A DNA stretch of 53,642 nucleotides from Alistipes sp. (lineage in GTDB: Bacteria; Bacteroidota; Bacteroidia; Bacteroidales; Rikenellaceae). Location: positions 1 through 53,642 of the forward strand of contig JAGCLX010000055.1 in assembly GCA_017646785.1 (NCBI GenBank), read 5' to 3'. A model generated the notes under the pieces. That model did no database searches. It was not told the DNA's origin and was given only the letters and a program-made list of their open reading frames with translations. Positions within the stretch are counted from its first letter, which is position 1. Each line of letters opens with the position of its first letter. Both the position numbers and the translations under genes were made by a program. Positions 45,341-53,390 of this stretch are shown piece by piece.

Positions 45341-45370
45341 GAGTATAGACCTTTAATCGGGTCTATACTC
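45341..45370 (+). other. Hairpin 4 after the last fimbrillin gene, conserved loop
   Basis: GAGTATAGACC (45341-45351), loop TTTAATCG (45352-45359), GGTCTATACTC (45360-45370). A perfect 11-bp stem 12 nt after the stop, without a T-run. Confidence 0.8.
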
Positions 45371-45460
45371 CCTAATGGTTCGAGGATGAGTGCAAGGATG
45401 TTGTAACTTTGAATCAGCCTAAATAAAGCGTACTATTCAGTTTAACTGAATTTTCTAATG

Positions 45461-45496
45461 ACTGCGCTCCTTTTTGCGAGGGGCGCAGTTTTTTTT
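45461..45496 (+). terminator. Terminator of the fimbrillin operon
   Basis: ACTGCGCTCC (45461-45470) pairs with GGGGCGCAGT (45480-45489, one wobble), followed by eight T. This is the first true intrinsic terminator after 30395. Confidence 0.85.
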
Positions 45497-45548
45497 ATGA
45501 CTTGTATAAGAGTGTGATTAGTGCTGGTGCTTCCCCGCCTCCCGCCCC

Positions 45549-45728
45549 TTCTGTCATTCTGAACGCTTCCACTGTCATTCTGAGTGTAACGAAGAATCCC
45601 CTCGAAGCCGACAAGGACAACAGCGTTTACAGTGGGTGGTCGCGTAGGAGATCCTTCGCCAAGGCTCAGGATGACAGAGAGAGGGCAGGATGACAGAGAG
45701 AGGTGCTCAGGGTGACAGAGAGAGGGCG
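45549..45728. repeat. Interspersed repeat with short palindromic and tandem units
   Basis: CTGTCATTCTGA units (45551, 45572) face an inverted copy, CTCAGGATGACAG, at about 45665-45677. The GATGACAGAGAGAGG unit is then repeated about three times to 45728. It resembles the palindromic repeats often seen between genes in gut Bacteroidota. An open frame of 63 codons inside it (45502-45693) is not credible. The rest of 45497-45780 has no gene; TATAGCGCTATA (45746-45757) is a perfect 12-bp palindrome. Confidence 0.6.
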
Positions 45729-45780
45729 GGGTATAAGCATAACTCTATAGCGCTATAAGAAAATAATTTGCGGTAGATGG

Positions 45781-45809
45781 TTGCGTATTCCGAAATTTTG
45801 CTACCTTTG
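45781..45809 (+). promoter_or_regulatory. metK promoter
   Basis: TTG (45781-45783), 18 nt, TACCTTTG (45802-45809). Transcription from near 45815 gives a leader of about 185 nt. Confidence 0.6.
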
Positions 45810-45819
45810 CACCCGAAAA

Positions 45820-45880
45820 CAAATGTGGAAGGATTTGTGCTGATTGCAACCACAATAAAAAAGTGCTAAAACGGTATTCC
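45820..45880 (+). promoter_or_regulatory. Probable SAM-II type riboswitch upstream of metK
   Basis: Visible SAM-II hallmarks: a possible P1 stem TGTGG (45824-45828) with CCACA (45850-45854), enclosing GATTTG (45832-45837) and TTGCA (45844-45848). AATAAA (45854-45859) and GTGCTAAAACGG (45863-45874) follow. GCA (846-848) can pair with TGC (864-866) as a pseudoknot. SAM-II elements sense S-adenosylmethionine, the product of metK, so feedback repression fits. The pairing is read by eye; the overall fit is good but not perfect. Confidence 0.55.
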
Positions 45881-45998
45881 TATAGCCATTGCGCGCCTTT
45901 TTTATCTGCAGTGCCAAATGTTTACACTATGTTTTCTGCCATCACACATACGATGGTGGCTGTAACAACGTTTATTAATAACTAAAAAAAGTATAACT

Positions 45999-47288
45999 AT
46001 GGCATTCTTATTCACTTCAGAGTCGGTATCAGAGGGTCATCCCGATAAGGTTGCAGACCAGATATCTGACGCTATCCTCGATGAGTTCCTTCGTCATGAC
46101 CTTAACTCAAAGGTAGCTTGTGAGACTCTTTGTACTACAGGTCTTGTAGTAGTTTCAGGTGAGGTGCGCTCGGAGGGTTATGTTGATATCCAGGGCGTTG
46201 CACGCCGCGTAATAGACCGCATAGGCTACAACCGTAGCGAGTATCAGTTTGACGCATCTTCGTGTGGTGTGCTCTCGGCAATACATGAGCAGTCGGCAGA
46301 CATCAACCAGGGTGTAGACCGTAAGGACGGCGAGGAGCAGGGTGCTGGCGACCAGGGTATTATGTTCGGATACGCAGTGGAGGAGACACGCGAGTTCATG
46401 CCTGCAACGCTTATCCTCTCGCATGTAATCCTTAAGGAGCTCGCTGTAATCCGCCGCGAGGGTGAGGTGATGCGCTACTTGCGCCCCGACTCTAAGAGTC
46501 AGGTGACTATTGAGTATGGCGACGACCGTCGTCCTAAGCGCGTACACACAATCGTGGTATCTACACAGCACGATGAGTTCATCCTCCCAACGCATACGCG
46601 TACTGAGGCTGAGGCTGAGCGTGAGATGCAGCGCATAATTGCTGACGATGTGCGTAACATCCTCATTCCACGCGTTAAGGCTCGTTTGGAGCGCGCTAAC
46701 GACAAGCTCGCTGAGCTCATCAACGACGACTATATCCTTCATGTTAACCCCACTGGTAAGTTTGTGATTGGTGGCCCTCACGGTGACACGGGTCTTACTG
46801 GTCGTAAAATTATCGTTGATACATATGGTGGTCGTGGTGCTCATGGTGGTGGTGCATTCTCGGGCAAGGACTCTTCTAAGGTGGATCGCTCGGCAGCATA
46901 CGCAGCGCGTCACATCGCTAAGAACATGGTGGCTGCAGGCGTGGCACGCGAGATGCTCGTGCAGGTGAGCTACGCTATCGGTATTGCGCAGCCACTCTCA
47001 ATCTATGTCGATACATACGGCACATCTAACGTGAGCCTCACAGATGGCGAGATTGCCGAGAAGATAAGCACTATGTTTGACCTTCGTCCAGCAGCTATCG
47101 TTGAGCGCTTCGGCTTGAAGTATCCTATCTTCGAGGCTACAGCGTCGTATGGCCACTTCGGTCGCCGCCCATACACCGAGTTGGTACGCTTTGTAGGTGA
47201 TGGCAAGGAGTTCGCTAAGGAGGTTGAGTTCTTCTCATGGGAGAAACTCGATGAGGTGGATAACATCAAGCAGGCGTTTGGCCTATAA
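45999..47288 (+). CDS. metK: S-adenosylmethionine synthetase
   Basis: Makes SAM from methionine and ATP. The 429-residue protein has the N-terminal [16 protein letters not shown] (His14, Asp16), the ATP-binding [12 protein letters not shown], the methionine-site [15 protein letters not shown] and the usual C-terminal region. It is somewhat longer than E. coli MetK (about 384), as in many Bacteroidota. It lies behind the SAM-II candidate and ends with a strong terminator. Confidence 0.97.
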   Translation: MAFLFTSESVSEGHPDKVADQISDAILDEFLRHDLNSKVACETLCTTGLVVVSGEVRSEGYVDIQGVARRVIDRIGYNRSEYQFDASSCGVLSAIHEQSADINQGVDRKDGEEQGAGDQGIMFGYAVEETREFMPATLILSHVILKELAVIRREGEVMRYLRPDSKSQVTIEYGDDRRPKRVHTIVVSTQHDEFILPTHTRTEAEAEREMQRIIADDVRNILIPRVKARLERANDKLAELINDDYILHVNPTGKFVIGGPHGDTGLTGRKIIVDTYGGRGAHGGGAFSGKDSSKVDRSAAYAARHIAKNMVAAGVAREMLVQVSYAIGIAQPLSIYVDTYGTSNVSLTDGEIAEKISTMFDLRPAAIVERFGLKYPIFEATASYGHFGRRPYTELVRFVGDGKEFAKEVEFFSWEKLDEVDNIKQAFGL

Positions 47289-47315
47289 GATGAGATAAAA
47301 AAACATCACATGTAA

Positions 47316-47356
47316 ATAGCTCGATAACAAACACTTAGTTATCGAGCTATCTTTTT
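47316..47356 (+). terminator. metK terminator
   Basis: A 13-bp perfect stem, ATAGCTCGATAAC (47316-47328) with GTTATCGAGCTAT (47338-47350), then five T. Confidence 0.9.
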
Positions 47357-47379
47357 ATAGAAAAAAAAGTGAGAAAAAG

Positions 47380-47410
47380 TTTGCAGATTAGAAAATAGTT
47401 ACTACCTTTG
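47380..47410 (+). promoter_or_regulatory. tRNA-Leu promoter
   Basis: TTTG (47380-47383), 19 nt, TACCTTTG (47403-47410), followed by CACTCGCAAT. The same arrangement precedes tRNA-Arg at 51508. Confidence 0.75.
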
Positions 47411-47429
47411 CACTCGCAATTAAGGAATT

Positions 47430-47516
47430 GCCCAGGTGGTGAAATTGGTAGACACGCCACTTTGAGGGGGTGGTGGGCATTAGCCCGTGTGAGTTCGAGT
47501 CTCGTCCTGGGCACCA
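47430..47516 (+). tRNA. tRNA-Leu (anticodon GAG)
   Basis: Acceptor stem GCCCAGG (47430-47436) with CCTGGGC (47506-47512), discriminator A and an encoded CCA (47514-47516). The anticodon stem CCACT/GGTGG encloses a loop with GAG, which reads CUC/CUU. A long variable arm (GGGC ATTA GCCC) marks a class II leucine tRNA, and the T-loop is GTTCGAGTC. Confidence 0.95.
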
Positions 47517-47517
47517 G

Positions 47518-47551
47518 AAAAAAGAACAGTTGAAAGACTGTTCTTTTTTTT
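47518..47551 (+). terminator. tRNA-Leu terminator
   Basis: AAAGAACAGT (47521-47530) with ACTGTTCTTT (47537-47546), loop TGAAAG, then T run. Confidence 0.85.
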
Positions 47552-47565
47552 ATTTATACCTATCA

Positions 47566-47581
47566 GTGATAAATTTATCAC
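47566..47581. promoter_or_regulatory. Perfect 16-bp palindrome upstream of coaD
   Basis: GTGATAAATTTATCAC is its own complement. It lies about 30 bp before a -7-like TAACTTTG (47612-47619) and so could be an operator for coaD-lpxD-ruvC. No matching regulator can be named. Confidence 0.4.
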
Positions 47582-47640
47582 CCCCATTATACAATCATCA
47601 TCTTTTTTTATTAACTTTGCAGACTATACATTATTAAGGT

Positions 47641-48123
47641 ATGCAGCGAGTTGCAATTTTTCCTGGGTCGTTCGATCCATTCACGCGAGGTCATGAGGCT
47701 GTGGTTGACGAGGCTCTTAAACTCTTCGATAAGGTTGTCGTGGCTATAGGTTACAATACGCTCAAGCGTGGCTTTTTGCCCGTCGAGGCGCGCAAGGCCA
47801 TCATCGAGAAGGTCTATGAGAACAACCCACGCGTGGAGGTTACGACATATACTACGCTTACGGGAGATGAGGCACGCCGTGTGGGTGCTGTGGCAATGAT
47901 ACGTAGTGTGCGTAACATCACCGATTTCGACTATGAGCGTACCATCGCCAATGCAAATAGAGCAATCTATGGTGATTTGTCGACGGTGATTGTACTTGTG
48001 CCTGTGGAGGTGGAGCATATCAGTTCGTCGCTGGTACGTGAGCTACACGCCTTTGGTCACAACATAGATGCGCTCCTTCCTGAGGGTGTAAAACTTGAGG
48101 AGTACCTTAACATCAGTGAATAA
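47641..48123 (+). CDS. coaD: Phosphopantetheine adenylyltransferase
   Basis: Fourth step of coenzyme A synthesis. The 160-residue protein has the nucleotidyltransferase motif PGSFDPFTRGHE (T15-R-G-H18) and the late SSSLVRELH segment, and standard length. It starts a tight plus-strand group: lpxD is 19 bp on and ruvC follows lpxD by 1 bp. The leader is short (about 16 nt from the -7-derived start). Confidence 0.96.
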   Translation: MQRVAIFPGSFDPFTRGHEAVVDEALKLFDKVVVAIGYNTLKRGFLPVEARKAIIEKVYENNPRVEVTTYTTLTGDEARRVGAVAMIRSVRNITDFDYERTIANANRAIYGDLSTVIVLVPVEVEHISSSLVRELHAFGHNIDALLPEGVKLEEYLNISE

Positions 48124-48142
48124 CTAAAAAAAGAGATATATC

Positions 48143-49177
48143 ATGCAGTTTACAGCAGAGATGATTGCCGGACTTTTGAACGGCACAGTCGTGGGCGATA
48201 AGAACGCCACAGTTTCAACAGTATCATCCATAGATGGCGGTAAGGCTGGCTCGTTGGCCTACCTTACAAATCCTAAGTATGAGCAGTATGTATACACCAC
48301 CGAGGCCTCTATCGTACTTGTTGACAATACTTTCGAGCCTAAGGATGAGGTTAAGACGACGCTTATAAAGGTGGAGAATGTGGGTGCTTGTGTGCTCAAC
48401 CTTCTCGAGATGTATAACGCTACACGCCCCCGCAAGACGGGTGTGTCTAAGCTCGCCTCAATTCACGATGGCGCAGAGGTGGGTGATAACTGCTTTATTG
48501 GCGACTTTACGGTTATTGAGGGTACTGCGAAGATCGGCGCTAACGTGCAGATATATCCTCAGTGCTATATTGGTGACAATGTGACCATCGGAGAGGGCAC
48601 GAAACTATATCCCGGCGTGAAGATCTACGAGGGTTGCGTAGTGGGTAAGAATTGCATTATACATGCGGGTGTGGTCATTGGCGCTGATGGTTTTGGCTTC
48701 GCACCGAAGGAGGATGGCACATTTGCTAAAATACCTCAGTTGGGTAACGTTATCATCGAGGATAATGTGGAGCTCGGAGCCAACACATGTGTTGACCGCG
48801 CAAAGACCGACTCTACAATCATCCGCTCAGGTGTTAAGCTCGATAACCTTATCCAGGTGGGTCACAACGTGCAAATCGGTTCTAACACAGTTATGTCAGC
48901 GCAGGTGGGCATCGCGGGTACAACAAAAATTGGCTCTAACTGCTTTGTCGGTGGTCAGGTGGGCTTTGCGGATCACATCACCGTGGGCAACAACTGTAAA
49001 ATTGGCTCACAGAGTGGCCTTGATAAGAGTGTGCCCGATGGTGAGATTCGCTTCGGTTCTCCAGCGCTTCCTGGTGTGCAGTATCACCGATCGTTTGCTG
49101 TGTTTAAGAACCTTCCCGAGATGTCGCTAAAGTTGCGCGAGTTGGAGAAGCGCCTTGTAAAGGTAGAGGAGAAGTAG
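48143..49177 (+). CDS. lpxD: UDP-3-O-acylglucosamine N-acyltransferase
   Basis: Adds the second acyl chain in lipid A synthesis. The 344-residue protein begins with the UDP-binding N-domain (TAEMIAGLLNGTVVGD). A left-handed beta-helix of hexapeptide repeats follows (IGDNVTIGEGTKLYPG). The catalytic-type His241 is in VGHNVQIG, near ADGFGFAP. It ends with a short coiled coil (LKLRELEKRLVKVEEK). Shares the transcript with coaD and ruvC. Confidence 0.96.
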   Translation: MQFTAEMIAGLLNGTVVGDKNATVSTVSSIDGGKAGSLAYLTNPKYEQYVYTTEASIVLVDNTFEPKDEVKTTLIKVENVGACVLNLLEMYNATRPRKTGVSKLASIHDGAEVGDNCFIGDFTVIEGTAKIGANVQIYPQCYIGDNVTIGEGTKLYPGVKIYEGCVVGKNCIIHAGVVIGADGFGFAPKEDGTFAKIPQLGNVIIEDNVELGANTCVDRAKTDSTIIRSGVKLDNLIQVGHNVQIGSNTVMSAQVGIAGTTKIGSNCFVGGQVGFADHITVGNNCKIGSQSGLDKSVPDGEIRFGSPALPGVQYHRSFAVFKNLPEMSLKLRELEKRLVKVEEK

Positions 49178-49178
49178 T

Positions 49179-49790
49179 GTGGAGACTCCGTTGCGCATAA
49201 TGGGCATCGACCCAGGTACCAACTATATGGGCTATGGCGTTATCGAGATTCGTGGCGGCAAGCCCGAGGCATTGGTCATGGGCGAGATAGATATGCACAA
49301 GATGGAGGATGCTCATCACAAGCTCGCCTACATCTTCGAGCGTGTGCGCAACCTTACAGAGACATATCGACCTGCGGAGGTGGCCTTCGAGTCCCCATTC
49401 TTTGGCGAGAATGTCCAGTCTATGCTCAAGCTTGGTCGTGCGCAGGGTGTGGCTATTGCGGCTGTGCTCAGCGTGTCGAAGGATATTGCGATAGAGGAGT
49501 ATGCCCCGATGCGCATCAAACAGGCGATTACGGGTCGAGGCTCGGCATCGAAGCAACAGGTGGCAACCATCATAAACTCTATACTCTCGACCGACTATCA
49601 ACCCCGTAGGCTCGATGCAACGGATGGCATGGCTGTGGCGCTGTGCCACTGGTTCACGACCTCTAATGTGCTTACGCGAGCTACGGTGGGCGAAAAACGC
49701 AAGGGCTTGGGTGGCGATGCGAAGTCGCGAAAGGGTAGTTCGTCGTGGGAGTCGTTCATAAAGTCGAACCCCGACAGAGTGAAACGTTAG
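49179..49790 (+). CDS. ruvC: Holliday-junction resolvase
   Basis: Cuts Holliday junctions in recombination. The 203-residue protein starts at GTG 49179, one base after the lpxD stop. A later ATG (49200) would remove the first strand, so GTG is preferred. Catalytic acids: D11 in MGIDPGTNYMGYG, a Glu in AFESPFFGENVQS, and the DATDGMAVALCH motif near residues 146-158. It carries a basic, Ser/Lys-rich tail of about 35 residues (KKGLGGDAKSRKGSSS) beyond the usual length. Confidence 0.93.
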   Translation: METPLRIMGIDPGTNYMGYGVIEIRGGKPEALVMGEIDMHKMEDAHHKLAYIFERVRNLTETYRPAEVAFESPFFGENVQSMLKLGRAQGVAIAAVLSVSKDIAIEEYAPMRIKQAITGRGSASKQQVATIINSILSTDYQPRRLDATDGMAVALCHWFTTSNVLTRATVGEKRKGLGGDAKSRKGSSSWESFIKSNPDRVKR

Positions 49791-49850
49791 ATAATAAAGG
49801 CTGTGTGACAGCGTTAAGTAGAGTATAAACCTAAAAACTAATTAATAACG

Positions 49851-50903
49851 ATGAAAAAAATTTTTACAATCCTCGCAATGGCTGCCATGGTGGCTTGCGG
49901 TGGTGCAGCTCAGAATGATGAGGGCGATAAGGGTATTACAATTAATGTAGACCTCAATGGTATTGCAGGTGTTGAGCCTGGTGCTACGATTGCAGTTGTA
50001 GTTATGGGTGAGCAGGAGTCAGCAGCTGAGGCTACGCTTGGTGAGGACATGACATGTGTGCTTAACACCAATATCGAAGGTGCTCAGTTCTCATCTTTCA
50101 TGATTAATGGTGAGGCTGTGGCTATGGTTGTTAGCGATGGCAACGATATGACTGTGACATGTGACCAGGAGACTGGCGACTTGTCTTTTGATGGCTCAGC
50201 ACTTCATGCGGAGCTTAAGGCTGCAATGGCGGGCTTTATTGAGCTTATGAATGGTGAGACAACTACTGAGCAGGATATGCTCAACTATATTGATAGCTAT
50301 GTTGTTGAGCATAACAATAGCGCAGCTTCGGTGTATCTTTTGCAGTACTACGCAATGTTTGGTGGCGAGGATGCACGTTATGCGGAGCTTGTGGGCATGC
50401 TCGATGGTGAGTTTGACCACTTGCTACTCTACAAGGAGGCTGTGAAGCATGTGGAGAATTCAGTAAACACAGCTATCGGCGCAGAGCTTAAGGATCTTCA
50501 GCTCCCTGATGCTGAGGGTAACATCATCAGCGTGGCGGAGTTGTGCAAGAGTGGTAAGTGGGTGTTGGTAGACTTCTGGGCTACATGGTGCGGTCCTTGC
50601 CGTGGTGAGATTCCCCACCTCGTTAAGGCATATGAGAAGTTTGCACCTAAGGGTCTTGAGATCTATGGTGTGACATTCGATAACAATGGCAACGAGCAGC
50701 GTTGGCAGGACTTTGTCAAGCAGAATGGCATGACATGGGTTAACGTTTGGGGTACCGACAAAGAGGGTAAGTGGAGTGTTGCTGAGCACCTTAATGTAAA
50801 TGCTATCCCTGCAAACTTCTTGTACTCTCCCGAGGGTAAGCTCGTGGCTAAGAATTTGCGTGGTGAGGAGATCGAGAAGATACTTGCTGAGCATATTAAG
50901 TAA
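49851..50903 (+). CDS. TlpA-like thioredoxin lipoprotein with DUF4369-like N-domain
   Basis: 350 residues with a lipobox MVAC (Cys16). A beta-rich N-terminal domain (about 25-115) resembles DUF4369 modules of Bacteroidota thiol proteins. A helical linker is followed by the TlpA/ResA-type thioredoxin domain with WATWCGPC (C247, C250) and cis-Pro region NVNAIPANFLYSP. It should act in the periplasm as a thiol-disulfide reductase. A second, shorter relative follows 22 bp on. Confidence 0.88.
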   Translation: MKKIFTILAMAAMVACGGAAQNDEGDKGITINVDLNGIAGVEPGATIAVVVMGEQESAAEATLGEDMTCVLNTNIEGAQFSSFMINGEAVAMVVSDGNDMTVTCDQETGDLSFDGSALHAELKAAMAGFIELMNGETTTEQDMLNYIDSYVVEHNNSAASVYLLQYYAMFGGEDARYAELVGMLDGEFDHLLLYKEAVKHVENSVNTAIGAELKDLQLPDAEGNIISVAELCKSGKWVLVDFWATWCGPCRGEIPHLVKAYEKFAPKGLEIYGVTFDNNGNEQRWQDFVKQNGMTWVNVWGTDKEGKWSVAEHLNVNAIPANFLYSPEGKLVAKNLRGEEIEKILAEHIK

Positions 50904-50925
50904 TATTATATAGATAGGTACTGCT

Positions 50926-51432
50926 ATGAAAAGATTTTTAGCTATGATGTGTGCCATTGTCGTATTGGGCATGGGCGCAGCATTTGCTTCAACCGGAGCC
51001 CCAGAGGTTGGTGATAAGTATATAGATATCAAACTTACGGATGTAAGCGGTAAGACCATTGCAGTATCTGATCTCTTGGAGGAGGGTAAATGGGTTCTTG
51101 TTGACTTTTGGGCTACGTGGTGTGGTCCATGTCGTCAGGAGATTCCCTACCTTAGAGAGGCATATGCGAAGTATGCGTCAAAGGGTTTGGAGATCTATGG
51201 CGTGTCGCTATGCGGTCCTGGTCGTGATGGTGGCTGGAGGAAATTTGTGAAGGATAATTCTATGACATGGGTCAATGTGTGGGGTTATGACGGCAATAAG
51301 AGTAAGGCTGCTTCAGACTATGGCGTGCAGTATATTCCCTCTAATTTCTTGATTTCGCCCTCGGGTGAGATTGTTGCAACACAATTACGAGGAGAAGATG
51401 TTGAAAAAGTGCTCTCTGAGTACATTGAGTAA
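50926..51432 (+). CDS. Secreted TlpA-like thioredoxin
   Basis: 168 residues: signal peptide MKRFLAMMCAIVVLGMGAAFA, then a minimal TlpA/ResA domain with WATWCGPC (C66, C69) and the cis-Pro segment VQYIPSNFLISP. It closely resembles the C-terminal domain of the preceding protein but lacks the N-domain; the pair probably arose by duplication. Ends in a terminator (51456-51489). Confidence 0.88.
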   Translation: MKRFLAMMCAIVVLGMGAAFASTGAPEVGDKYIDIKLTDVSGKTIAVSDLLEEGKWVLVDFWATWCGPCRQEIPYLREAYAKYASKGLEIYGVSLCGPGRDGGWRKFVKDNSMTWVNVWGYDGNKSKAASDYGVQYIPSNFLISPSGEIVATQLRGEDVEKVLSEYIE

Positions 51433-51455
51433 AGTGTTGATACACAATAGTAAAG

Positions 51456-51489
51456 AAATGCGGCGGTGAAAATCGTCGCATTTTTTTTG
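51456..51489 (+). terminator. Terminator after the thioredoxin pair
   Basis: AAATGCGGCG (51456-51465) with CGTCGCATTT (from 51474, one wobble), followed by a T run. Confidence 0.8.
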
Positions 51490-51507
51490 AAAAAAGTTAC
51501 AAAATTA

Positions 51508-51538
51508 TTTGCAGATATAAAAAAATGTAGTACCTTTG
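51508..51538 (+). promoter_or_regulatory. tRNA-Arg promoter
   Basis: TTTG (51508-51511), 19 nt, TACCTTTG (51531-51538), then CACTCGCAATC, identical in layout and much of its sequence to the tRNA-Leu promoter. Confidence 0.75.
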
Positions 51539-51559
51539 CACTCGCAATCACAAAGCAAT

Positions 51560-51633
51560 GGCTCCGTAGCTCAACTGAATAGAGTACTTGACTACGGATC
51601 AAGCGGTTCCAGGTTTGAATCCTGGCGGAGTCA
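51560..51633 (+). tRNA. tRNA-Arg (anticodon ACG)
   Basis: Acceptor stem GGCTCCG (51560-51566) with CGGAGTC (51626-51632, one wobble), discriminator A51633, no encoded CCA. The anticodon stem CTTGA/TCAAG encloses CTACGGA, giving ACG (read as ICG for CGU/CGC/CGA). The T-arm CCAGG TTTGAAT CCTGG is standard. Confidence 0.95.
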
Positions 51634-51636
51634 CAA

Positions 51637-51668
51637 AGCGGTAATCGAAAGGTTACCGCTGCTTTTTT
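51637..51668 (+). terminator. tRNA-Arg terminator
   Basis: AGCGGTAA (51637-51644) with TTACCGCT (51653-51660), then GC and seven T. Confidence 0.85.
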
Positions 51669-51769
51669 TATATACCTTTCTTGTTATCCCTCTCATGTGT
51701 TGGAGGTGGGGCATCGGTGGCATGGTTTGTGTCTGTTGTGGGTGTACATAACTTTTAAACCATATACCT

Positions 51770-53179
51770 ATGAACGAAAAGAGATGCTCTACGGCCACAG
51801 CGGCTGTATATGGCTCGGAGGAGATGCTCCGACCAGCTCCAACAACAACAATTCCTGAAGATATGACCATGCCCGAGATTGCATATCGCATGGTTAAGGA
51901 TGAGGCGGCAATAGAGACGCAGCCACAGCTAAATCTTGCAACATTTGTAACGACCTACATGGATGATCATGCTACGCGCCTTATGAACGAGGCTATAGCC
52001 ATCAACTACATCGACCAGACGGAGTATCCCCGTGTGGCGGTGATGGCGTCGCGTTGTATAAACATCATCGCCAACCTTTGGCATAGCCCCGAGGCGAGTG
52101 ACTCAAAGACGGGCGCCCTTGGCATTGGCTCGTCTGAGGCCTGCATGCTTGGAGGTGTATCGGCATGGTTGCGCTGGCGTCACCGCCGCATTAAGGAGGG
52201 TAAACCCGTAGATAAGCCAAACCTTGTGATTAGCACAGGTCTGCAAGTTGTGTGGGAGAAGTTCTGCAAACTTTGGCAGATAGAGCTCCGTCAGGTGCCC
52301 CTAACGCGCGAGAAACGTACTCTCTGCCCCGAGGACGCCATTAAGCTGTGTGATGAGAATACCATATGTGTGGTGGGCATTGCTGGTGTGACGTGGACGG
52401 GTCTTAATGACGATATCGAGGCGTTGGATAAGGCGCTCGATAAGTATAACTCACATACGGGTTACAACATCCCTATCCATGTGGATGGTGCATCGGGCGG
52501 CTTCATCCTCCCATTTATCAAGCCTCACCACAAGTGGGACTTTAGGCTCAAGTGGGTGGTGTCCATCTCGACCTCGGGTCATAAGTTTGGCCTTGTATAT
52601 CCAGGCCTCGGCTGGGTTGTGTGGCGCGATAAGAGCTACTTGCCAGAGGAGATGAGCTTCTCGGTCAACTACCTCGGTGCCGAGGTTACGCAGGTGGGCC
52701 TCAACTTCTCGCGTCCCGCAGCGCAGGTGCTCGGTCAGTACTATAACTTCATACGCCTTGGTCGCAAGGGCTATGAGGCAATACACAACAACTCTATGGA
52801 GATTGCCAAGTACTGCCACAAGCGCATTGGCGAGATGCACTGCTTCCAGAACTATGCAGATGAGGTCGTGAACCCGCTATTTGTGTGGATGATGAATGAC
52901 AACTACAATAAGACGGCAAAGTGGACACTATACGATCTCCAGGCGCGCTTGCAGCAGTCGGGATGGATGGTGCCTGCATACTCAATGCCCAAGAGCATCG
53001 AGGATATGATTGTCATGCGCATCGTGGTGCGCCAGGGTATGTCACGCGATATGGCGGATATGTTGCTGCGCGATATTGAGGATGCTGTCAAGGAGCTTGA
53101 TGCGTTGAAGTATCCCACCACCTCGCGCCTCGCCTATGAAAAGCAGGAGGCGCAGCTTGGCAAGGTGTTCACGCACTAA
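51770..53179 (+). CDS. gadB: Glutamate decarboxylase
   Basis: PLP enzyme converting glutamate to GABA, used for acid resistance. The 469-residue protein has typical bacterial GAD length. The PLP-binding Lys272 is in STSGHKFGLVYPG, the PLP-contacting Asp in IPIHVDGASGGF, and LGIGSSEACMLGG in the N-half. The N-terminal extension resembles that of other GadB proteins. No gadC antiporter or glutaminase is adjacent; its transport partner must be elsewhere. Ends in a terminator (53187-53210). Confidence 0.96.
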   Translation: MNEKRCSTATAAVYGSEEMLRPAPTTTIPEDMTMPEIAYRMVKDEAAIETQPQLNLATFVTTYMDDHATRLMNEAIAINYIDQTEYPRVAVMASRCINIIANLWHSPEASDSKTGALGIGSSEACMLGGVSAWLRWRHRRIKEGKPVDKPNLVISTGLQVVWEKFCKLWQIELRQVPLTREKRTLCPEDAIKLCDENTICVVGIAGVTWTGLNDDIEALDKALDKYNSHTGYNIPIHVDGASGGFILPFIKPHHKWDFRLKWVVSISTSGHKFGLVYPGLGWVVWRDKSYLPEEMSFSVNYLGAEVTQVGLNFSRPAAQVLGQYYNFIRLGRKGYEAIHNNSMEIAKYCHKRIGEMHCFQNYADEVVNPLFVWMMNDNYNKTAKWTLYDLQARLQQSGWMVPAYSMPKSIEDMIVMRIVVRQGMSRDMADMLLRDIEDAVKELDALKYPTTSRLAYEKQEAQLGKVFTH

Positions 53180-53186
53180 CAAAAAA

Positions 53187-53210
53187 AGTCCCGATAAAAT
53201 CGGGGCTTTT
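53187..53210 (+). terminator. gadB terminator
   Basis: AGTCCCGAT (53187-53195) with ATCGGGGCT (53199-53207, one wobble), then TTTTCTTTT. Confidence 0.85.
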
Positions 53211-53302
53211 CTTTTATCTGTTTTGAAAAATGAATGAGCGTGTCGGAAGTGCACTGACTAAATTTCTTGTCAGAGTGGTGTGGTAGTGGTGCATCACAAA
53301 AG

Positions 53303-53348
53303 AAACCACCCAAGGGATAGTACTTTGATGTACAGCCCTGGGTGGTTT
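53303..53348. terminator. Convergent terminator between gadB and aspA
   Basis: AAACCACCC (53303-53311) pairs with GGGTGGTTT (53340-53348), continued by an AGGG/CCCT stem with one bulged base. T-rich sequence lies on the outer side of both arms, so it can serve either strand. Confidence 0.75.
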
Positions 53349-53390
53349 ACTTTTAGTGTTGTGCCGCTAACGCGCCACTATCACAAGAAA

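Noticed and set aside
45502..45693. Small frame of 63 codons
   Set aside because: It lies within an interspersed repeat, has a low-complexity composition and no start signal.
45885..45905. Terminator after the SAM-II candidate (GCGCGCC followed by a T run)
   Set aside because: The T run is present, but I cannot find a convincing stem upstream; left open as part of the expression platform.
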